Source: Acorus gramineus (taxonomy: Eukaryota; Streptophyta; Magnoliopsida; Acorales; Acoraceae). From it: a DNA stretch of 64,000 nt. The notes below the pieces were generated by a model. The model was given only the letters and a program-made list of their open reading frames with translations, was not told where the DNA came from and did not search any database. Location of the stretch: NCBI GenBank assembly GCA_030737835.1, contig JAUJYN010000017.1, forward strand, positions 2,046,001-2,110,000, in the 5' to 3' direction. Positions 45,767 to 57,960 of the stretch are shown piece after piece; position 1 is the first letter of the stretch, and each line of letters begins with the position of its first letter. Made by a program: the position numbers and the translations under genes.

Positions 45767-47240
45767 CTAGGAAGGGAAAAGATACGGATACGCGTCACGC
45801 ATGGCGTCTTTGAGTTCCCAAGTGGCCTCGGCACCGGAACGGTGCTGCCATCGCACCTTGACCAACTGGACGGTCTTGGTGCGGAGCCTCTTCTCGCGAC
45901 GGTCCAGGATCTCGATCGGCTGCTCAATGAATGACAAGTCCGGCTCGAAGACGAGCGGCCTGAACGGGATAACGTGAGCAGGATCATGGACGTAACGCCT
46001 CAACTGCGAGACATGGAAGACTTCATGGGCCTGAGCCAACTGTAGGGGCAGAGCTATGCGATAGGCCACCTCCCCAACTCGCTCGAGGATGAGGAACGGC
46101 CCAATGAAACGCGGACTCAGCTTGCCCCGCACGCCGAAACGGAAGATGCCCTTCATCGGGGACACCTTCAGGAAGACATGGTCACCAACCTCGAAGACGA
46201 GCTCACGGTGACGACGATCGGCGTAGCTCTTCTGACGGCTCTAAGCGACTCGGATACCCTCGTGAATCGTCTTGACCATCTTTGAGGTCAGGTGGATGAT
46301 CTCTGGTCCCTCCAACTGGCGCTCTCTGACCTCGTCCCAACACAAGGGGGACCTGCAGCTGCGGCCATAGAGCGCCTCGTATGGAGCCATCCTGATACTC
46401 GAGTGGTAGCTGTTGTTGTAGGCAAACTCCACCAACGGAAGATGCCTCTCCCAACTACCCCAAAAATCGAGAACGCAAGCTCGCAGCATGTCCTCCAGGG
46501 TCTGAATCGTCCTCTCCGACTGGCCGTCCATCTACGGATGAAACGCTGTACTGAAGTGGAGGTTCGTACCAAGGGCGTGCTGGAGGCTACGCCAGAACCT
46601 CAAAGTAAATCATGTGTCTCTATCAGAAATGATGCTGACGGGAGTGCCATGGAGACGAACAATCTCGGAGACAAACAACTACGCCAGGGTGTCCAGAGAA
46701 TCGGTGAGTCGGATGGGGAGGAAATGAGCGGACTTCGTCAGTCGGTCGACGATTACCCAGATGGCATCGCGACCCGAACGTGACCTTGGCAAACCCGAAA
46801 CGAAGTCCATGGTGATCTGCTCCCACTTCCACTGAGGAATCTCAATGGACTGCAGCTTCCCCGCAGGACGTTGATGCTCCGACTTCACCTGCTGGCATAC
46901 CAAGCAACGGGCAACGAAACGGGCAATATCCGTCTTCATCCCGCGCCACCAGTAGCCACGACGAAGGCCCCTGTACATCTTCGTGCCACCAGGATGCACT
47001 GTGTACCTCGAACGATGGGCCTCGTCCAAGATCTTCTACTTCAGCTCTGCGTCGTCAGGAATGCATACTCGACCTCTGAACCGCAGGATCCCGTCCTCAC
47101 GAATCTGGTAGTCCGGACGCTCGCCCTGGGTGACGCCTTCAGAGAGGACTAGAAAGTGAGGATCCTGCCCCTGAGCCGTGCGGATCTCGTCGAGAAGAAC
47201 GGGCTGCACCACTAGCCTGGCCAAAAAGCCACCCGCAGGA
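45767..47240 (-). pseudogene. TE-5 integrase and chromodomain
   Basis: The N-terminal zinc finger is in the frame ending 46679 ([13 protein letters not shown] ... [12 protein letters not shown]), with catalytic D in MDFVSGLPRSRSG. A stop after DSLDTLA and a frameshift hide the second Asp. The frame 46241-46531 has [12 protein letters not shown] (catalytic Glu) and keeps 11 core residues missing from TE-2. The frame 45767-46165 gives the C-terminal part, RFIGPFLILERVGEVAY, and a complete chromodomain: EQPIEILDRREKRL, VKVRWQHRSGAEATWEL, MRDAYPYLF. The chromodomain is thought to guide insertion towards modified chromatin. This is the best chromodomain in the window and the basis for calling the family chromoviral. 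Confidence 0.9.
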
Positions 47241-47245
47241 GTCTC

Positions 47246-49044
47246 TCAAACGCTGATCCAGCAAGCGGCCTCCTCCAGAAGCCTCCAACAACGTACAGCC
47301 ATGTGGGCGGCCATGCCCAAGGGCTGCCTGCCGAGAGCATCCACCACGACATTCGCCTTACCCGGATGGTAAGCGATGTCACAATCATAGTCCTTCAGGA
47401 ACTCGACCCAACGTCTCTGATGCATGTTGAGCTCCGGCTGGGACTGCAAATATGTCAAGCTCTTATGATCAGTAAAGAGCTCGAACTCCTCGCCATAGAG
47501 GTAGTGCCTCCACATCTTCAGCGCAAAGATGATCGCTGCCAACTCTAAGTCGTGGGTGGGGTAATTCTGCTCATGGGGCTTCAACTGACGCGACGCGTAA
47601 GCCACAACCTTACCGTGCTGCATCAGGACGCAACCCACACCCAACCGCGATGCATCGGAGTAAACTGCGAACCCACCACTCCCAGACGGAAGGGTAAGAA
47701 CTGGCGCTGAGGTGAGCCTTCGCTTCAACTCCAGGAAGCTCTCCTCGCAAGCCGGGGACCACTCGAACCGGACATCCTTCCGAGTGAGGCGGGTAAGAGG
47801 TAGAACTATCTTCGAGAAACCCTCGACAAACCTCCTGTAATAACCCGCCAAGCCCAGGAAACTCCGAATCTCTGTGGGGTTCGACGGTCGACGCCAATTC
47901 GACATGGCGAGCGTCTTGTCCGGGTCCACATATATGCCCTCGCTGGAAATCATGTGGCCTAGAAAGGCCATACGCTCCAACCAAAACTCGCACTTACTGA
48001 ACTTGGCGAACAACTGATGTCGGGCCAAAGTCTCCAAGACAGTGCGGAGATGGTGAGCGTGCTCCTCAAGACTCCTCGAGTACACCAGAATATCATCGAT
48101 GAATACTACTACGAAGGAGTCGAGGAAGGGCCAAAACACCCAGTTCATCAGATCCATGAAGGCCGCCGGCGCATTCGTCAACCCAAACGGCAGTACTCAG
48201 AACTCGTAGTGCCCATAACGGGTACGAAAGGCTGTCTTTGGAATATCTGATTCCCGGATCTTCAGCTGATAGTAGCCCGAACGGAGATCGATCTTAGAAA
48301 AGACTCGCGCTCCCTGGAGCTGGTCAAACAGATCGTCAATCCGTGGCAAGGGATACTTGTTCTTCATGGTCCGCTTGTTCAGCTGCTTGTAATCAATACA
48401 AAGCCGCAGTGAACCGTCCTTCTTTCGCACAAACAGAATAGGGGCTCCCCACGGAGAAACACTCGGACGTGCGAAGCCCTTCTCCAGCAACTCCTCCAAC
48501 TGCTCCTTGAGCACCTTCAGCTTTGCTGGGGCCATCCGGTACGGAGCTCTCAAAATCTGCTCGATCCCCGGAATCAGATTTATCTCAAACTTGATCGCGA
48601 GATCCGGCGGTAATCCCAGAAGATCATCGGGGAAAACCTCAGGATACTCTGCCACGACTAGAGTCTGACTGATATCTGCCCGCAGCGGTGCGTCCTCCTC
48701 AGCAATATATGCCAGAAAGCCCTCGCATCCTCCCTAAAGGAGTCTCCACGCCTGAATGGACGACACGAACCCCAAAGGGGCTATGACACGATCGCCCACG
48801 AACTAGAAGGACCTCCGACTCGGAAGGTGGAAAGACACCGACTTCGCAAAACAGTCGATGCTGGTGTGACTAGCTGAAAGCCAATCAATTCCCAGGATGG
48901 CATCGAAGTCCGACATGGCGAGCTCTACCAACTCCACTGGAAACTCATGCTCCGCAACCACCACGGTACACCCTCGGTACACAGAACGGAGGAGAATACG
49001 GTCTCCGACAGGCAATGATATCTCCAGGATAACATCAAGAGGGG
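47246..49044 (-). pseudogene. TE-5 protease C-terminal part, RT and RNase H
   Basis: Downstream of the TE-7 insertion, the protease remainder is at 48803-49015 (VELAMSDFDAILGIDWL). RT begins in the frame 48197-48655 ([18 protein letters not shown]) and stops at YGHYEF, where a TGA replaces an Arg codon of TE-2. It resumes in 47246-48181 with [12 protein letters not shown] and the catalytic [10 protein letters not shown]. RNase H keeps [28 protein letters not shown], and has VVVDALGR where TE-2 has VVADALSR. The frame ends at a TGA after AACWISV. About four breaks make it non-functional. Confidence 0.9.
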
Positions 49045-50083
49045 CGGACTGTCACGCCCCAAGGCGGCCGTCCCCGGGACGCGGCAAGTGTATACATGAT
49101 ATCAGCAAGTCTATACAGGAAGTCAATAACATACCATAAAAAACAGCTAAAAATTGACAACACAGACAACGAAGAGGCTGACATGATGCATACACAAATA
49201 GCGGAAGCTAAAAAGACTGAATCTGTAAATCAACAACACATTACAGACTCGATATATAATCAACTGTCCTGTGAGAGCCAATATACACACAAACATCCAA
49301 ATACAATCCAAACTGGTGCCCAAGCACGGAAATATATACATACAATAAAAAAGGATGCTGATGGCCTCTGAAACTCGAGGGACGTGGCGCTACTCCGCTA
49401 CTGGTGCAGTCGCTCGGGGAGCTCCTCCTTCAAGTCCGCCTCGGTAATCACTGGAGAAAAATAATTATGCGAGGGGTGAGCCACACGCTCAGTTAATAGC
49501 ACAACCCATGCATCACAATTCATATTAACCACATTTAATCAAGTCACCAGCCTCAAAGTGGCATAAACAACACGAATCCGGTGGTTCGTTACATCGCCGA
49601 ACCACCACACCCTCACCCTCACCCTCACCCCTCAATAGGTGACAAAGGATGTTGGGACTTAATAGGCTGATAATCATCCTTACACAAATCCAGTGGGTCG
49701 CCACATCGCCGGCCCACCACACCCTCACCCTCACCCCTCAACAGGTGACATGGGATATTGGGGCTGACTAGGCTGTTGGTCACCCTTGGTCCACCGATAG
49801 TCTCTCCCCACTCCGTAGGCCGTTTGGCCACCCCCACATTCAGCACAGTCCGTCCCAAATCAGGAGGTGCCTACTGATGGGAGCCCCTGCACGGGACAGC
49901 CATTCTAACGCCGGGGTAGTATCTACACGGATCCAACGAAGGGAACAGAATAGCCCATCCATACGCATATTGTCCACTCGGATCCGCCGACAACACATCT
50001 CAACAACTCTAATGTCATGAATTCTTCAGAATTCCTCCAGGGCGCATAACCAAGATGCGGGGAAATTATATATATTAAAAATG

Positions 50084-50198
50084 GGGAAAAGAAACCTTGG
50101 GAGGGCAACCTGAGGTCCCGATATAGGACATCCCGATAACCAAACAAGTAACACGGAGTACCCTAGCTCGGGTCTCAATGTTGACCTCGCAAGGCCCC
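50084..50198 (-). repeat. Recurrent ~115-bp module, copy 6 (TE-7)
   Basis: Starts GGGAAAAGAAACCTTGGGAG and ends GGCCCC, at the same LTR position as in TE-2. The right flank TTAATATT matches TE-2; the left flank is decayed (TATTAAAAATG). Confidence 0.85.
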
Positions 50199-50634
50199 TT
50201 AATATTCCCTAAGGCATGCTAAAAATATCATAAGCTTGCATTTAATTTAATAAATCAAACTAATAGGACGCATGCATAGGTCGAGGCTTTCCTAGCATGA
50301 TAACAAGGTGACAGGATGCACGGCTCTTACACATATCCTAAGGGTGCAAGTCCCTAACATACATAGTCTCGGGTGGCATGCATTCTACACACTAATCATG
50401 CTTGCATGGATTACACATAATAAGTTAATATAACTGCGGTGCCCCAGGGGAGGATGGTATACGACCAAGTGCATATAGCGCCTCCCAACTGGGTTGGGTT
50501 GTCCCACTCACCGATAACCTGGTCGTCGCGCGACCGTCCGTCAAGATCTGCAAGATAGGGTATTCCACTTGGTGAGTAAAAATACACAAATACCACAAAA
50601 ATACACAAAAATACACTAAAAATACCCAACACTC

Positions 50635-51165
50635 GGACAAGCGTACATACGGCCTGTACGTACGCGAGTCCGAGCACCCCAACTCACTCCCGAACCCCCG
50701 ACAACCATCCGCACGGCCACCCGCCCTGAGATGCACCGCCGCGCCTCAGCCCGCGCACCCAGGCGCACTGCCGGGCCCCTGCCCGCACGCCTGGACACGC
50801 TGCCGAGCCTTCCGGGTGCACCGCGCGCTAACTGCGCCCCAGCGTAGCAACCTGCGCGCACACCGCACGCCCTGCGCCCAGCGTCTCGCTCCGCGCGCAC
50901 CACCGCTCGCCCAGCACGCCATCGACTCGCTCAGAGCGCACCCCGCGCGCACCACCGGCTCGCCCACCGCGCGCGCACAGCATGCCTGCGCCTCTGTGCA
51001 GCGCTCCGGGCGCACGCTCCCGCACGGTGCCCAGCGCCCCAGCGCCCAGCACCAGCGACCAGCGCCCAGCGCCTAGCACCCGCGCCCAGCGCCTAGCACC
51101 CGCGCCCAACGCCCGAGCGCACGTCCGATCGCACGCGCGCACGCCCTGCCACCCGCTGCGCCTGC
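50635..51165. repeat. CpG-rich tract in TE-7
   Basis: About 530 bases, with internal small repeats such as CAGCGCCTAGCACCCGCGCC repeated twice near 51067-51107. Overlapping frames are compositional. Confidence 0.8.
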
Positions 51166-52100
51166 TGCGTTGCCTGTGCTGCCATCCTGCCCAAGACAGC
51201 CAACCATCTGCCTGAGCCACCCTATCTCCTCTAACCGGCCACCAATGGCCCCTAACCACCACCAACAGGCACCAACAGCCACCACACACCCAAAACCAAC
51301 CCCTAACATGCATCTAAACATGGAAAAGAAGGAAAGAAACCTTACCCAAGGAAAGGAAAGGAAAGGAAGGGGACCGGGAGCTCTTCGTGCACCGAAACAC
51401 CTCCCCAAAGACCTCCACCACCAAGCTCTTCCTCAGCCCTCAAAATGGCTGAAATCAGAGGAGAGAAGAGGGGGTAAGAGGGGGTCAAACAAGTGGGAAC
51501 TCGAATCCGAGACCACCCGTAGATAGATCGGGATGAGATCTAACCTTTCTATTCTTTGTGTTTTGAGTTTCAAGCACTCTAGGCAGCTCAAATCCAGGAA
51601 AAAGAGAGAGAAGGAGAGAGAAAATCAAATGGGGAAGATGATGAATAGTGGAGGAAGAGAAATTTTAGCTCACTTAAATATAACCCCACACTTAGATTAG
51701 GTTAACTAGGGTTAGGAGAGGATTATGTGAGCTTAAGTGAGTTTTGACTTGGGTCAACCCAACCACAAATAAAAACAAAAGGGGTTGACCAAGTCATGGG
51801 CCCACTTTGACCGAGTCAACTCTCCCAATGACTTCTCGCTCGGTCAAAACCCAGATACGCCCCGGAACTGTGAAATTTGGAAACGGTACCGGAATTCGAT
51901 GAAATTTTTGTGAGTGGCTTAAAATGGCACCAGGACACATAATATGCAGTTAGATTTTCAATTGGAGTCCTCAAACAGAGGACGATAGCTAACGGTCCAA
52001 AATTTTACGGTTCCGATCGAAAAACAAAAAAAACTCAAAAACTACCAAAATACTCCAATGGTTACCAGAAGGCAAAAAGTGACACATATATAACACGGAC

Positions 52101-53579
52101 GCCACGCCCATCCGTCTCGCAAAAGTGGGAGACACGAACGAGTGCGTGGCTCTGGAATCAAATAACACATATGCAGGGAGCTGGGAGATCTGAACAATAC
52201 CTCGAACCACGCTACCTGAAGCCTGCGCCTCCTCGGCAGAAAGTGCTGCAACTCTGCCCTGAACAAACTGCGGCTGAGGAGCAGGGGCACGCCTCGTAGG
52301 ATGCACTGGCTGCCTTCTCTGGTCAGCTCGGCCACCCTGTGGCTGCTGCTGCTGCTGCTGGCGCTGAGGCTGCTGCTGCTGGTACGGCTGCTGCTGCTGC
52401 TGCGGAGGCAGCACGCGGGGTCGGCCAGCATCAGGGCAATTATATAAAATATGCCCGATCTGCTGATAATGGTACCAGCGCCGCGTCTCCGGTCGCCTGG
52501 ACTGGACTGGTACTGCTGCAATGGGTGCTGGACCTCGCACTGGCACCACATCAACTGGAATAGCGGTAGCCGCTGACTGATCAAAGCGGGGCCGCTTCTT
52601 CTTGCGTTGTCCCTGGTCCTGGCTCCTGGGAGGTCTCTGGTCTGTCGACAGGGTTGGAACCCCCACCGAGGCCCCGAGGTCTTGCTCGACTATCTACGCC
52701 CGAGACACCAAGTCCGAGTACCTCGTGAATGCCGGTAAAGAGACATGCACCCGAATGGTGCTAATGAGACCCATCTCGAATCGACGACACCGCGTCTCCT
52801 CATCCATCACCAAGGCTGGGGCGAACCTGGAAAGCCTCGTGAAGCGTGTGGAGTAGTCCGCGACTGACATGGAGCCCTGCGTCAGCTGCTCAAACTCCCG
52901 CATCACGATCTGGCGCGTCGAAAACAGGAAGTACTCCTCCAGGAAATACCTCCGGAACCCCGCCCATAAAAGCCGCTCCACTCCCTCGGGAATGTCCACC
53001 GATCGGGTAGCCCACCAGTCGGCGGCGCTACCCTTCAGCATGAAGGTGGCCAGGGAGACACGCTGGCGGTCGGTGCAGTGCATGGTCGAGAAGATCTTGT
53101 CCACCTCCATCAACCATCGCTCAGGGGCAAGGGGGTCCGCCGTCTGTCCATGGAACTCGGGAGGGTGGAGCTTCAGAAAGGCAGTGAGGCCACTCTGATG
53201 CACTCGCGCTGCAGCCTCTACTTCCACCTCCCTCGCCAGGGGATCCTGAACTCTCACCGCTGGAATCACCACGGGAGCAGGGGGTACATCGGGTACCACA
53301 GGCGGATCTGCCACCAAGGGGACCTGTGGAACTACCTCACGGGCCGCCCTCAGCTCCTGAATCTCTCTAGCCTGCTCAGCTAACGCCCTCGTCTGGGCCT
53401 CTAATGCTCTGGTCTGAGTCTGCTATCCGAGCGTAAGCACGCTCCCATGCAGGAGGCTCCTGCGCCAGTCCTGGCCCCATAGCCGAGGACTCTCTAGTAG
53501 CATCCTCACCTCTGGTAGGTCCGGGAACCTCCAAAGGCCGAGAGGGACCACGTCCACGCATTCCTCTGCGAGGAGGCAT
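52101..53579 (-). pseudogene. TE-5 gag and protease N-terminal part
   Basis: The ATG at 53579 begins MPPRRGMRGRGPSRPLEV. The N-terminal frame runs to about 53405, then frames shift. The capsid-like part (52694-53317) keeps ADPLAPERWLMEVDKIFSTM, FMLKGSAADWWATRSVDI and EYFLFSTRQIVMREFEQLTQ, including residues missing from TE-2. In 51989-52666 the knuckle is WYHYQQIGHILYNC, so two of the three Cys in CX2CX4HX4C are changed (Trp and Tyr). The Gln-rich linker is open here and runs on into protease, where DSG has become DSR (LFDSRATHSF). TE-7 then interrupts. It shows that gag and pol are one frame in this family. Confidence 0.9.
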
Positions 53580-53682
53580 ATCAGCAACCTAAGAAAACCA
53601 GACACTAGGATCAAAATACTCATATAGAAATCCTAGGACTCATCTCTACGAAAAAGAAAACAATTGGCTCTGACAGGACCAG

Positions 53683-53694
53683 GCTCTGATACCA
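53683..53694 (-). other. TE-5 primer binding site (initiator tRNA-Met)
   Basis: The minus strand reads TGGTATCAGAGC, five bases inside the right LTR, as in TE-2. Confidence 0.92.
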
Positions 53695-53699
53695 ACTTT

Positions 53700-55230
53700 T
53701 GTCACGCCCCAGGGCGGCCGTCCCCGAGGCGCGGCAATGGTATATATGATATCAGCAGTCTAAACAGGAGGTCAATAATATACTCTAAACAACATCAACA
53801 ATGACAACATAGACAACAATGAGGCTGACATAATATATACACAAATAGCGGAAGCTAAAAGACTGAGTCTGTAATTCAAAGACATATTACAGACCCGATA
53901 CATAATCAACTGTCCTGTGAGAGCCAATAAATATACAATGACATCCAAATGTAATACAAACGTGTGCCTAAGCACGGAATACAATACATACAATCAAAGG
54001 GGGGGATGCTGAATGGCCTCTCACACTTAGAGCGTGACGCTGCTCCGCTACTGCTGACGTGCCTCAGGGAGCTCCTCCTTCAGATCCGACTCAGATATAA
54101 CTGGAGAAAAATATATATACGAGAGGTGAGCCACACGCTCAGTGAATAGCACAACCCATGCATCACAATTCATATTAACCTCAAATTATTTATAGCCTCT
54201 AAGTGGCAGTAACTACACAATCCAGTGGGTCGCTACATCGCCGACCCACCACACCCTCACCCTCACCCTCAAAGGGGTAACATGGTCTTTTGGGACTGAC
54301 TAGGCTGTTATCACCCTTGGTCCACTGATAGTCCTTCCCCCACTCCGTAGCTCGCCTGGTCTACTCCCACGATCAGCACAGTCCGACGCATCGGAGGTAC
54401 CTACAGATGGGAGCCCTCTGTCAGGACGGCCTGTCTAACGCTGAGGAGTCCCTACACGGATCCAACGAAGGGAAGAGAAATAGCCTACCCACATGGATAC
54501 GATCCTCTTGGATCCGCCGACACCGATTGCAACTCTACAAATGTCATGAATTCTTCAGAATTCCACCAGGGCGCATAACTAAGATGCGGGGAAGCATATA
54601 TTATAACAATGAGGTTATAATATTCTCTAAGGCATGCTAATAACCATAAGCTCGCATTTGATTTAAATAAATTAAACTAAATGGGAAACATGCGTAGGTC
54701 GAGGCTCTCCTAGCATGAAAACATGGTATCAGGATGTATAGGCCTCTATCCACAACATAAGGGTGCATATTCCTAGCATAGAAGCCTAAGGTGGCATGGA
54801 TACAATATAATGATCATGCATAGCTCAGATTACACTTATTACAATTTAATACGCAATTATGGTGCCCCAGGGGAGGGCAATGCACGCCTACGTGCATCGA
54901 ACGCCTCCCTACTGGGTTGGATTGTCCCACTCACCAATACCCGGGTCGTCGCGTGACCGCCTGTCAAGATCTGCAAGACATGGGTAATCAAAATGGTGAG
55001 TAAAATACACAAATACACAAGAAATACGCTAGAAATACCCAACACTCGGACAACCATGCATACGGGCCCGTACGCACGCGAGTCCGAGTGCCCCGACACA
55101 CTCCCGCACCCCTGGGCAGCCATGCGCATGGCCACCCGCACGCGTACGCACCGGTGCGCACGCACGCACGCACACCCACGCCCCGGGAGCACACCCGTGC
55201 CCCAGCCCGCGCGCCCAGGCGCGCTGCCGC
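53700..55230 (-). repeat. TE-5 right LTR, first part
   Basis: Starts TGTCACGCCCCAGGGCGGCC and is very close to 39354 onward, including the empty module site (54615-54624). It stops within the CpG-rich tract (55040-55230), where TE-8 begins in inverted orientation. Confidence 0.9.
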
Positions 55231-55784
55231 TATTGTCTCTGTGTCATTTGGAGCGCTCTGTTTGAAGATTTGGGTACATAATTTTTTTTCCTGAGTTATG
55301 TATTCCTGATTTGGTATTTGGATTTGATTTTGTAAAAATCCAAGATGAATAGGTTTAATTATGATTTTATTATGAGATGTCCAGTTTTGAGTTAGCTTTC
55401 GTACAGAAGTGGAATTAAATCAACTGGATTCTTGTAGTAAAAGTTATGGGTATTTTTCCAAGTATACCCCGGGGATGGAAATTCTGGCAGCAGCCCTGTT
55501 CCATGTTTAGCTCTAATTTCGGATTAGCTGGAGAGATTATCTGATCTTGCCATGAACATCAAAATTGTAGATAATCTTCGTAGTTTTCCATCGGTCTTGG
55601 AATCAAGCAATTCGGAGCTGTATCGAGCAAGTTATGGTTGTTCAAGTGAAGCTTGCGCAGAATTTCTAGTCGAAGGGCGACTAGGTCATTCCCCCTTTAG
55701 ATATTTTGATAAATATCTCATCTCTCTCTCTCTCTCCCTCCCTCCCAATGTCTACGACCAGCTCTTTTTCTCTACAACTCTCTC

Positions 55785-56030
55785 TCCTTCCCAGTGCGCC
55801 TGGGCGCGGGGCTGGGGACCAGTGCGTGCGCGTGCGTGCGTGCGCGTGCTGGGGCGTGCGCGGGGTGCTGCGCGGGGGGCGCAGTGCGCGCGACAGCGCG
55901 TCTGGGCGCGCGGGCAGGCGCGTGGCAGAGCGCCGATGGTGCCGGGATGTGTGCGTGCGTGCGCATTCGTGCGTACGCGTGCGGGGGGCCATGCGTATGG
56001 CTGCCCGGGGGGTTCGAGAGTGAGTCGGGG
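55785..56030. repeat. CpG-rich tract in TE-8
   Basis: About 245 bases of GTGCGTGCGCGTGC sequence, the inverted counterpart of the LTR tracts elsewhere. An open frame of 209 codons (55552-56181, plus) crosses it by composition. Confidence 0.8.
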
Positions 56031-56494
56031 TGTTCGTACTCGCGTGCGTATAGGCCGTATGTACGCTTGTCTGAGTGTTGGGTATTTTAGTGTATTTTTG
56101 TATATATTAGTGTATTTTACTCACCATGTTGATTACCCTATCATGCAGATCTTGACGAACGGTCGCGCGACGACCCGGTGATAGGTGAGTGGGACAATCC
56201 AACCCAGTAGGGAGCCGTTATACACACTTGGGCGTGTACCGTCCTCCCCTGGGGCACCATGGTCAATATTAACTTGTGTAATATGTAATCCATGCAAGCA
56301 TGATTAATATGTAGAATGCATGCCACCCTAGACTTTGTATGTTAGGGACTTGCAAGGATATGTGTAAGAGCCATGCATCCTGTCACCCTGTTCGCATGAT
56401 AGGAAGCCTCGACCTATGCATGTGTCCTACTAGTTTAATTTATTAAATTAAATGCGAACTTATAGTATTTCAGCATGCCTTAGATAATATTATA

Positions 56495-56614
56495 GGGAGG
56501 GGCCTTGCGAGGTCAACATTGAGACCCGGGCTAGGGTACTCCGTGTTCCTTGTTTGGTTGTCGGGATGTCCTATATCGGGACCTCATGCTGCCCTCCCAA
56601 GGTTTCTTTTCCCA
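56495..56614 (+). repeat. Recurrent ~115-bp module, copy 7 (TE-8 LTR), with 11-bp target duplication
   Basis: In this orientation it starts GGGAGGGGCCTTGCGAGGTC and ends CCAAGGTTTCTTTTCCCA. It is flanked by a perfect 11-bp repeat ATAATATTATA (56484-56494 and 56615-56625). Both ends read GGGA inward (GGGAGGGG and GGGAAAAG), a short imperfect inverted terminus. Confidence 0.9.
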
Positions 56615-57634
56615 ATAATATTATAACCCTCGTTATTATTATATATGTTCCCCGCATCTTGGTTATGCGCCCTGGAGGAATTCTGAAGAATTCATGACAT
56701 TAGAGTTGTTGAGATGTGTTGTCGGCGGATCCGAGTGGATCATATGCGTATGGATAGGCTGTTCTGTTCCCTTCGTTGGATCCGTGTAGAGACTGCCCCA
56801 GCGTTAGAAAGGCCGTCCCGTGAGAGGGCTCCCATCAGTAGGCACCTCCTGATTTGGGACGGACTGTGCTGAATGTGGGAGTGGCCAAGCGGCTACGGAG
56901 TGGAGGAGAGACTATCGGTGGACCAAGGGTGACCAACAGCCTAGTCAGTCCCAATATCCTATGTCACCATATTGAGAGTGAGGGTGAGGGTGTGGTGGGT
57001 CGGCGATGTAGCAACCCGCTGGATTTGTGTAGTCAATCCCAATATCTTATGTCACCATATTGAGGGGTGAGGGTGAGGGTGTAGTGGGTCGGCGATATAG
57101 CGACCCACTGGATTGTTTAGTTCCTGCCACTTTGAGGCTTGGATGATTATTGTGGTTAATATAAATTGTGATGCATGGGTTGTGCTATTCACTGAGCGTG
57201 TGGCTCACCCCTCGCATAATATTTTCTCCAGTGCTATCTGAGTCGGATCTAGAGGAGGAGCTCTCCGAGTGACTTCATCAGTAGCGGTGCAGCGCCACAT
57301 TTCCGCGAGTGTTAGAGGCTATCAGCATCCCTTTTTTATTTGTATGTATTGTATTCTGTGCTTGGGCACATGTTTGTATTATATTTGGATGTCATTATAT
57401 ATATTGGCTCTCACAGGACAGTTGATTGTGTATCGAGTCTGTAATATGTCTTTGAGTTACAGATTCAGTCTTTTAGCTACCGCTATTTGTGTATATATCA
57501 TGTCAGCCCCTTTGTTGTCTTTGTTGCCATTTGAATGTTGTTAGAATATGTTATTGACTTCCTGTATTGACTGCTGATATCATATATACGCTTGCCGCAT
57601 CCCGGGGACGGCCGCCCTGGGGCGTGACAAAAGT

Positions 57635-57646
57635 TGGTATCAGAGC
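57635..57646 (+). other. TE-8 primer binding site (initiator tRNA-Met)
   Basis: TGGTATCAGAGC lies five bases after the LTR end GGGGCGTGACA, confirming plus orientation for TE-8. Confidence 0.9.
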
Positions 57647-57750
57647 CTGGTCCTGTCAGAGCCAATGGTCTTCTTTTTTCGTAGAGATGAGTTCTAGGAT
57701 TTCTATATGAGTATTCTGATCCTAGTGTCTGGTTTTCTTGGGTTGCTGAT

Positions 57751-57960
57751 ATGCCTCCCCGCAGAGGAATGCGTGGACGTGGTCCCTCCTGACCTTTGGA
57801 GGTTTCCGGACCTACCAGAGGTGAGGATGCTACTGGAGAGTCCTCGGCTGTGGGGCCAGGAATGGCGCAGGAGCCTCCTGCATGGGAGCGTGCTTACGCT
57901 CGGATAGTAGATCTGGTGGAGACGCAGGCGAGAGCATTAAAGGCCCAGACGAGTGTGTTG
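57751..57960 (+). pseudogene. TE-8 gag N-terminal fragment
   Basis: Starts MPPRRGMRGRGPS, then a TGA where TE-5 has an Arg codon. It continues as PLEVSGPTRGEDATGESSAV and WERAYARIVDLVETQARALK. It is cut after VLVADMQ, where sequence jumps to inverted LTR. The words GGTTGCTGATATGC lie both just before the gag start (57738 on) and at the break (57959 on), so microhomology may have guided the deletion. Confidence 0.82.

Larger units (their letters stand above)
49050..52095 (-). mobile_element. TE-7: solo LTR of the TE-2 subfamily inside TE-5 protease
   Basis: A single LTR of 3046 bp (TGTCACGCCCC ... CACATATATAACA) is flanked by a perfect 5-bp duplication CGGAC (49045-49049 and 52096-52100). The target is the protease coding region between ARRMGVAS and the downstream frame. 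It includes two 97-bp type repeats, the module (50084-50198) and a CpG-rich tract (50635-51165). A lone LTR with an intact duplication is the product of LTR-LTR recombination of a full element. Confidence 0.93.
55231..57629 (+). repeat. TE-8 LTR (2399 bp), mosaic
   Basis: The start, TATTGTCTCTGTGTCATTTG, is a mutated form of the inverted TE-6 LTR end; the end, CGCCCTGGGGCGTGACA, is the inverted LTR start. The first 550 bases match the TE-6/TE-1 U3 end (45110-45561 inverted). After a CpG-rich tract (55785-56030) the rest matches the TE-2 type, including the module (56495-56614). So this LTR too joins two subfamilies. Confidence 0.82.
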
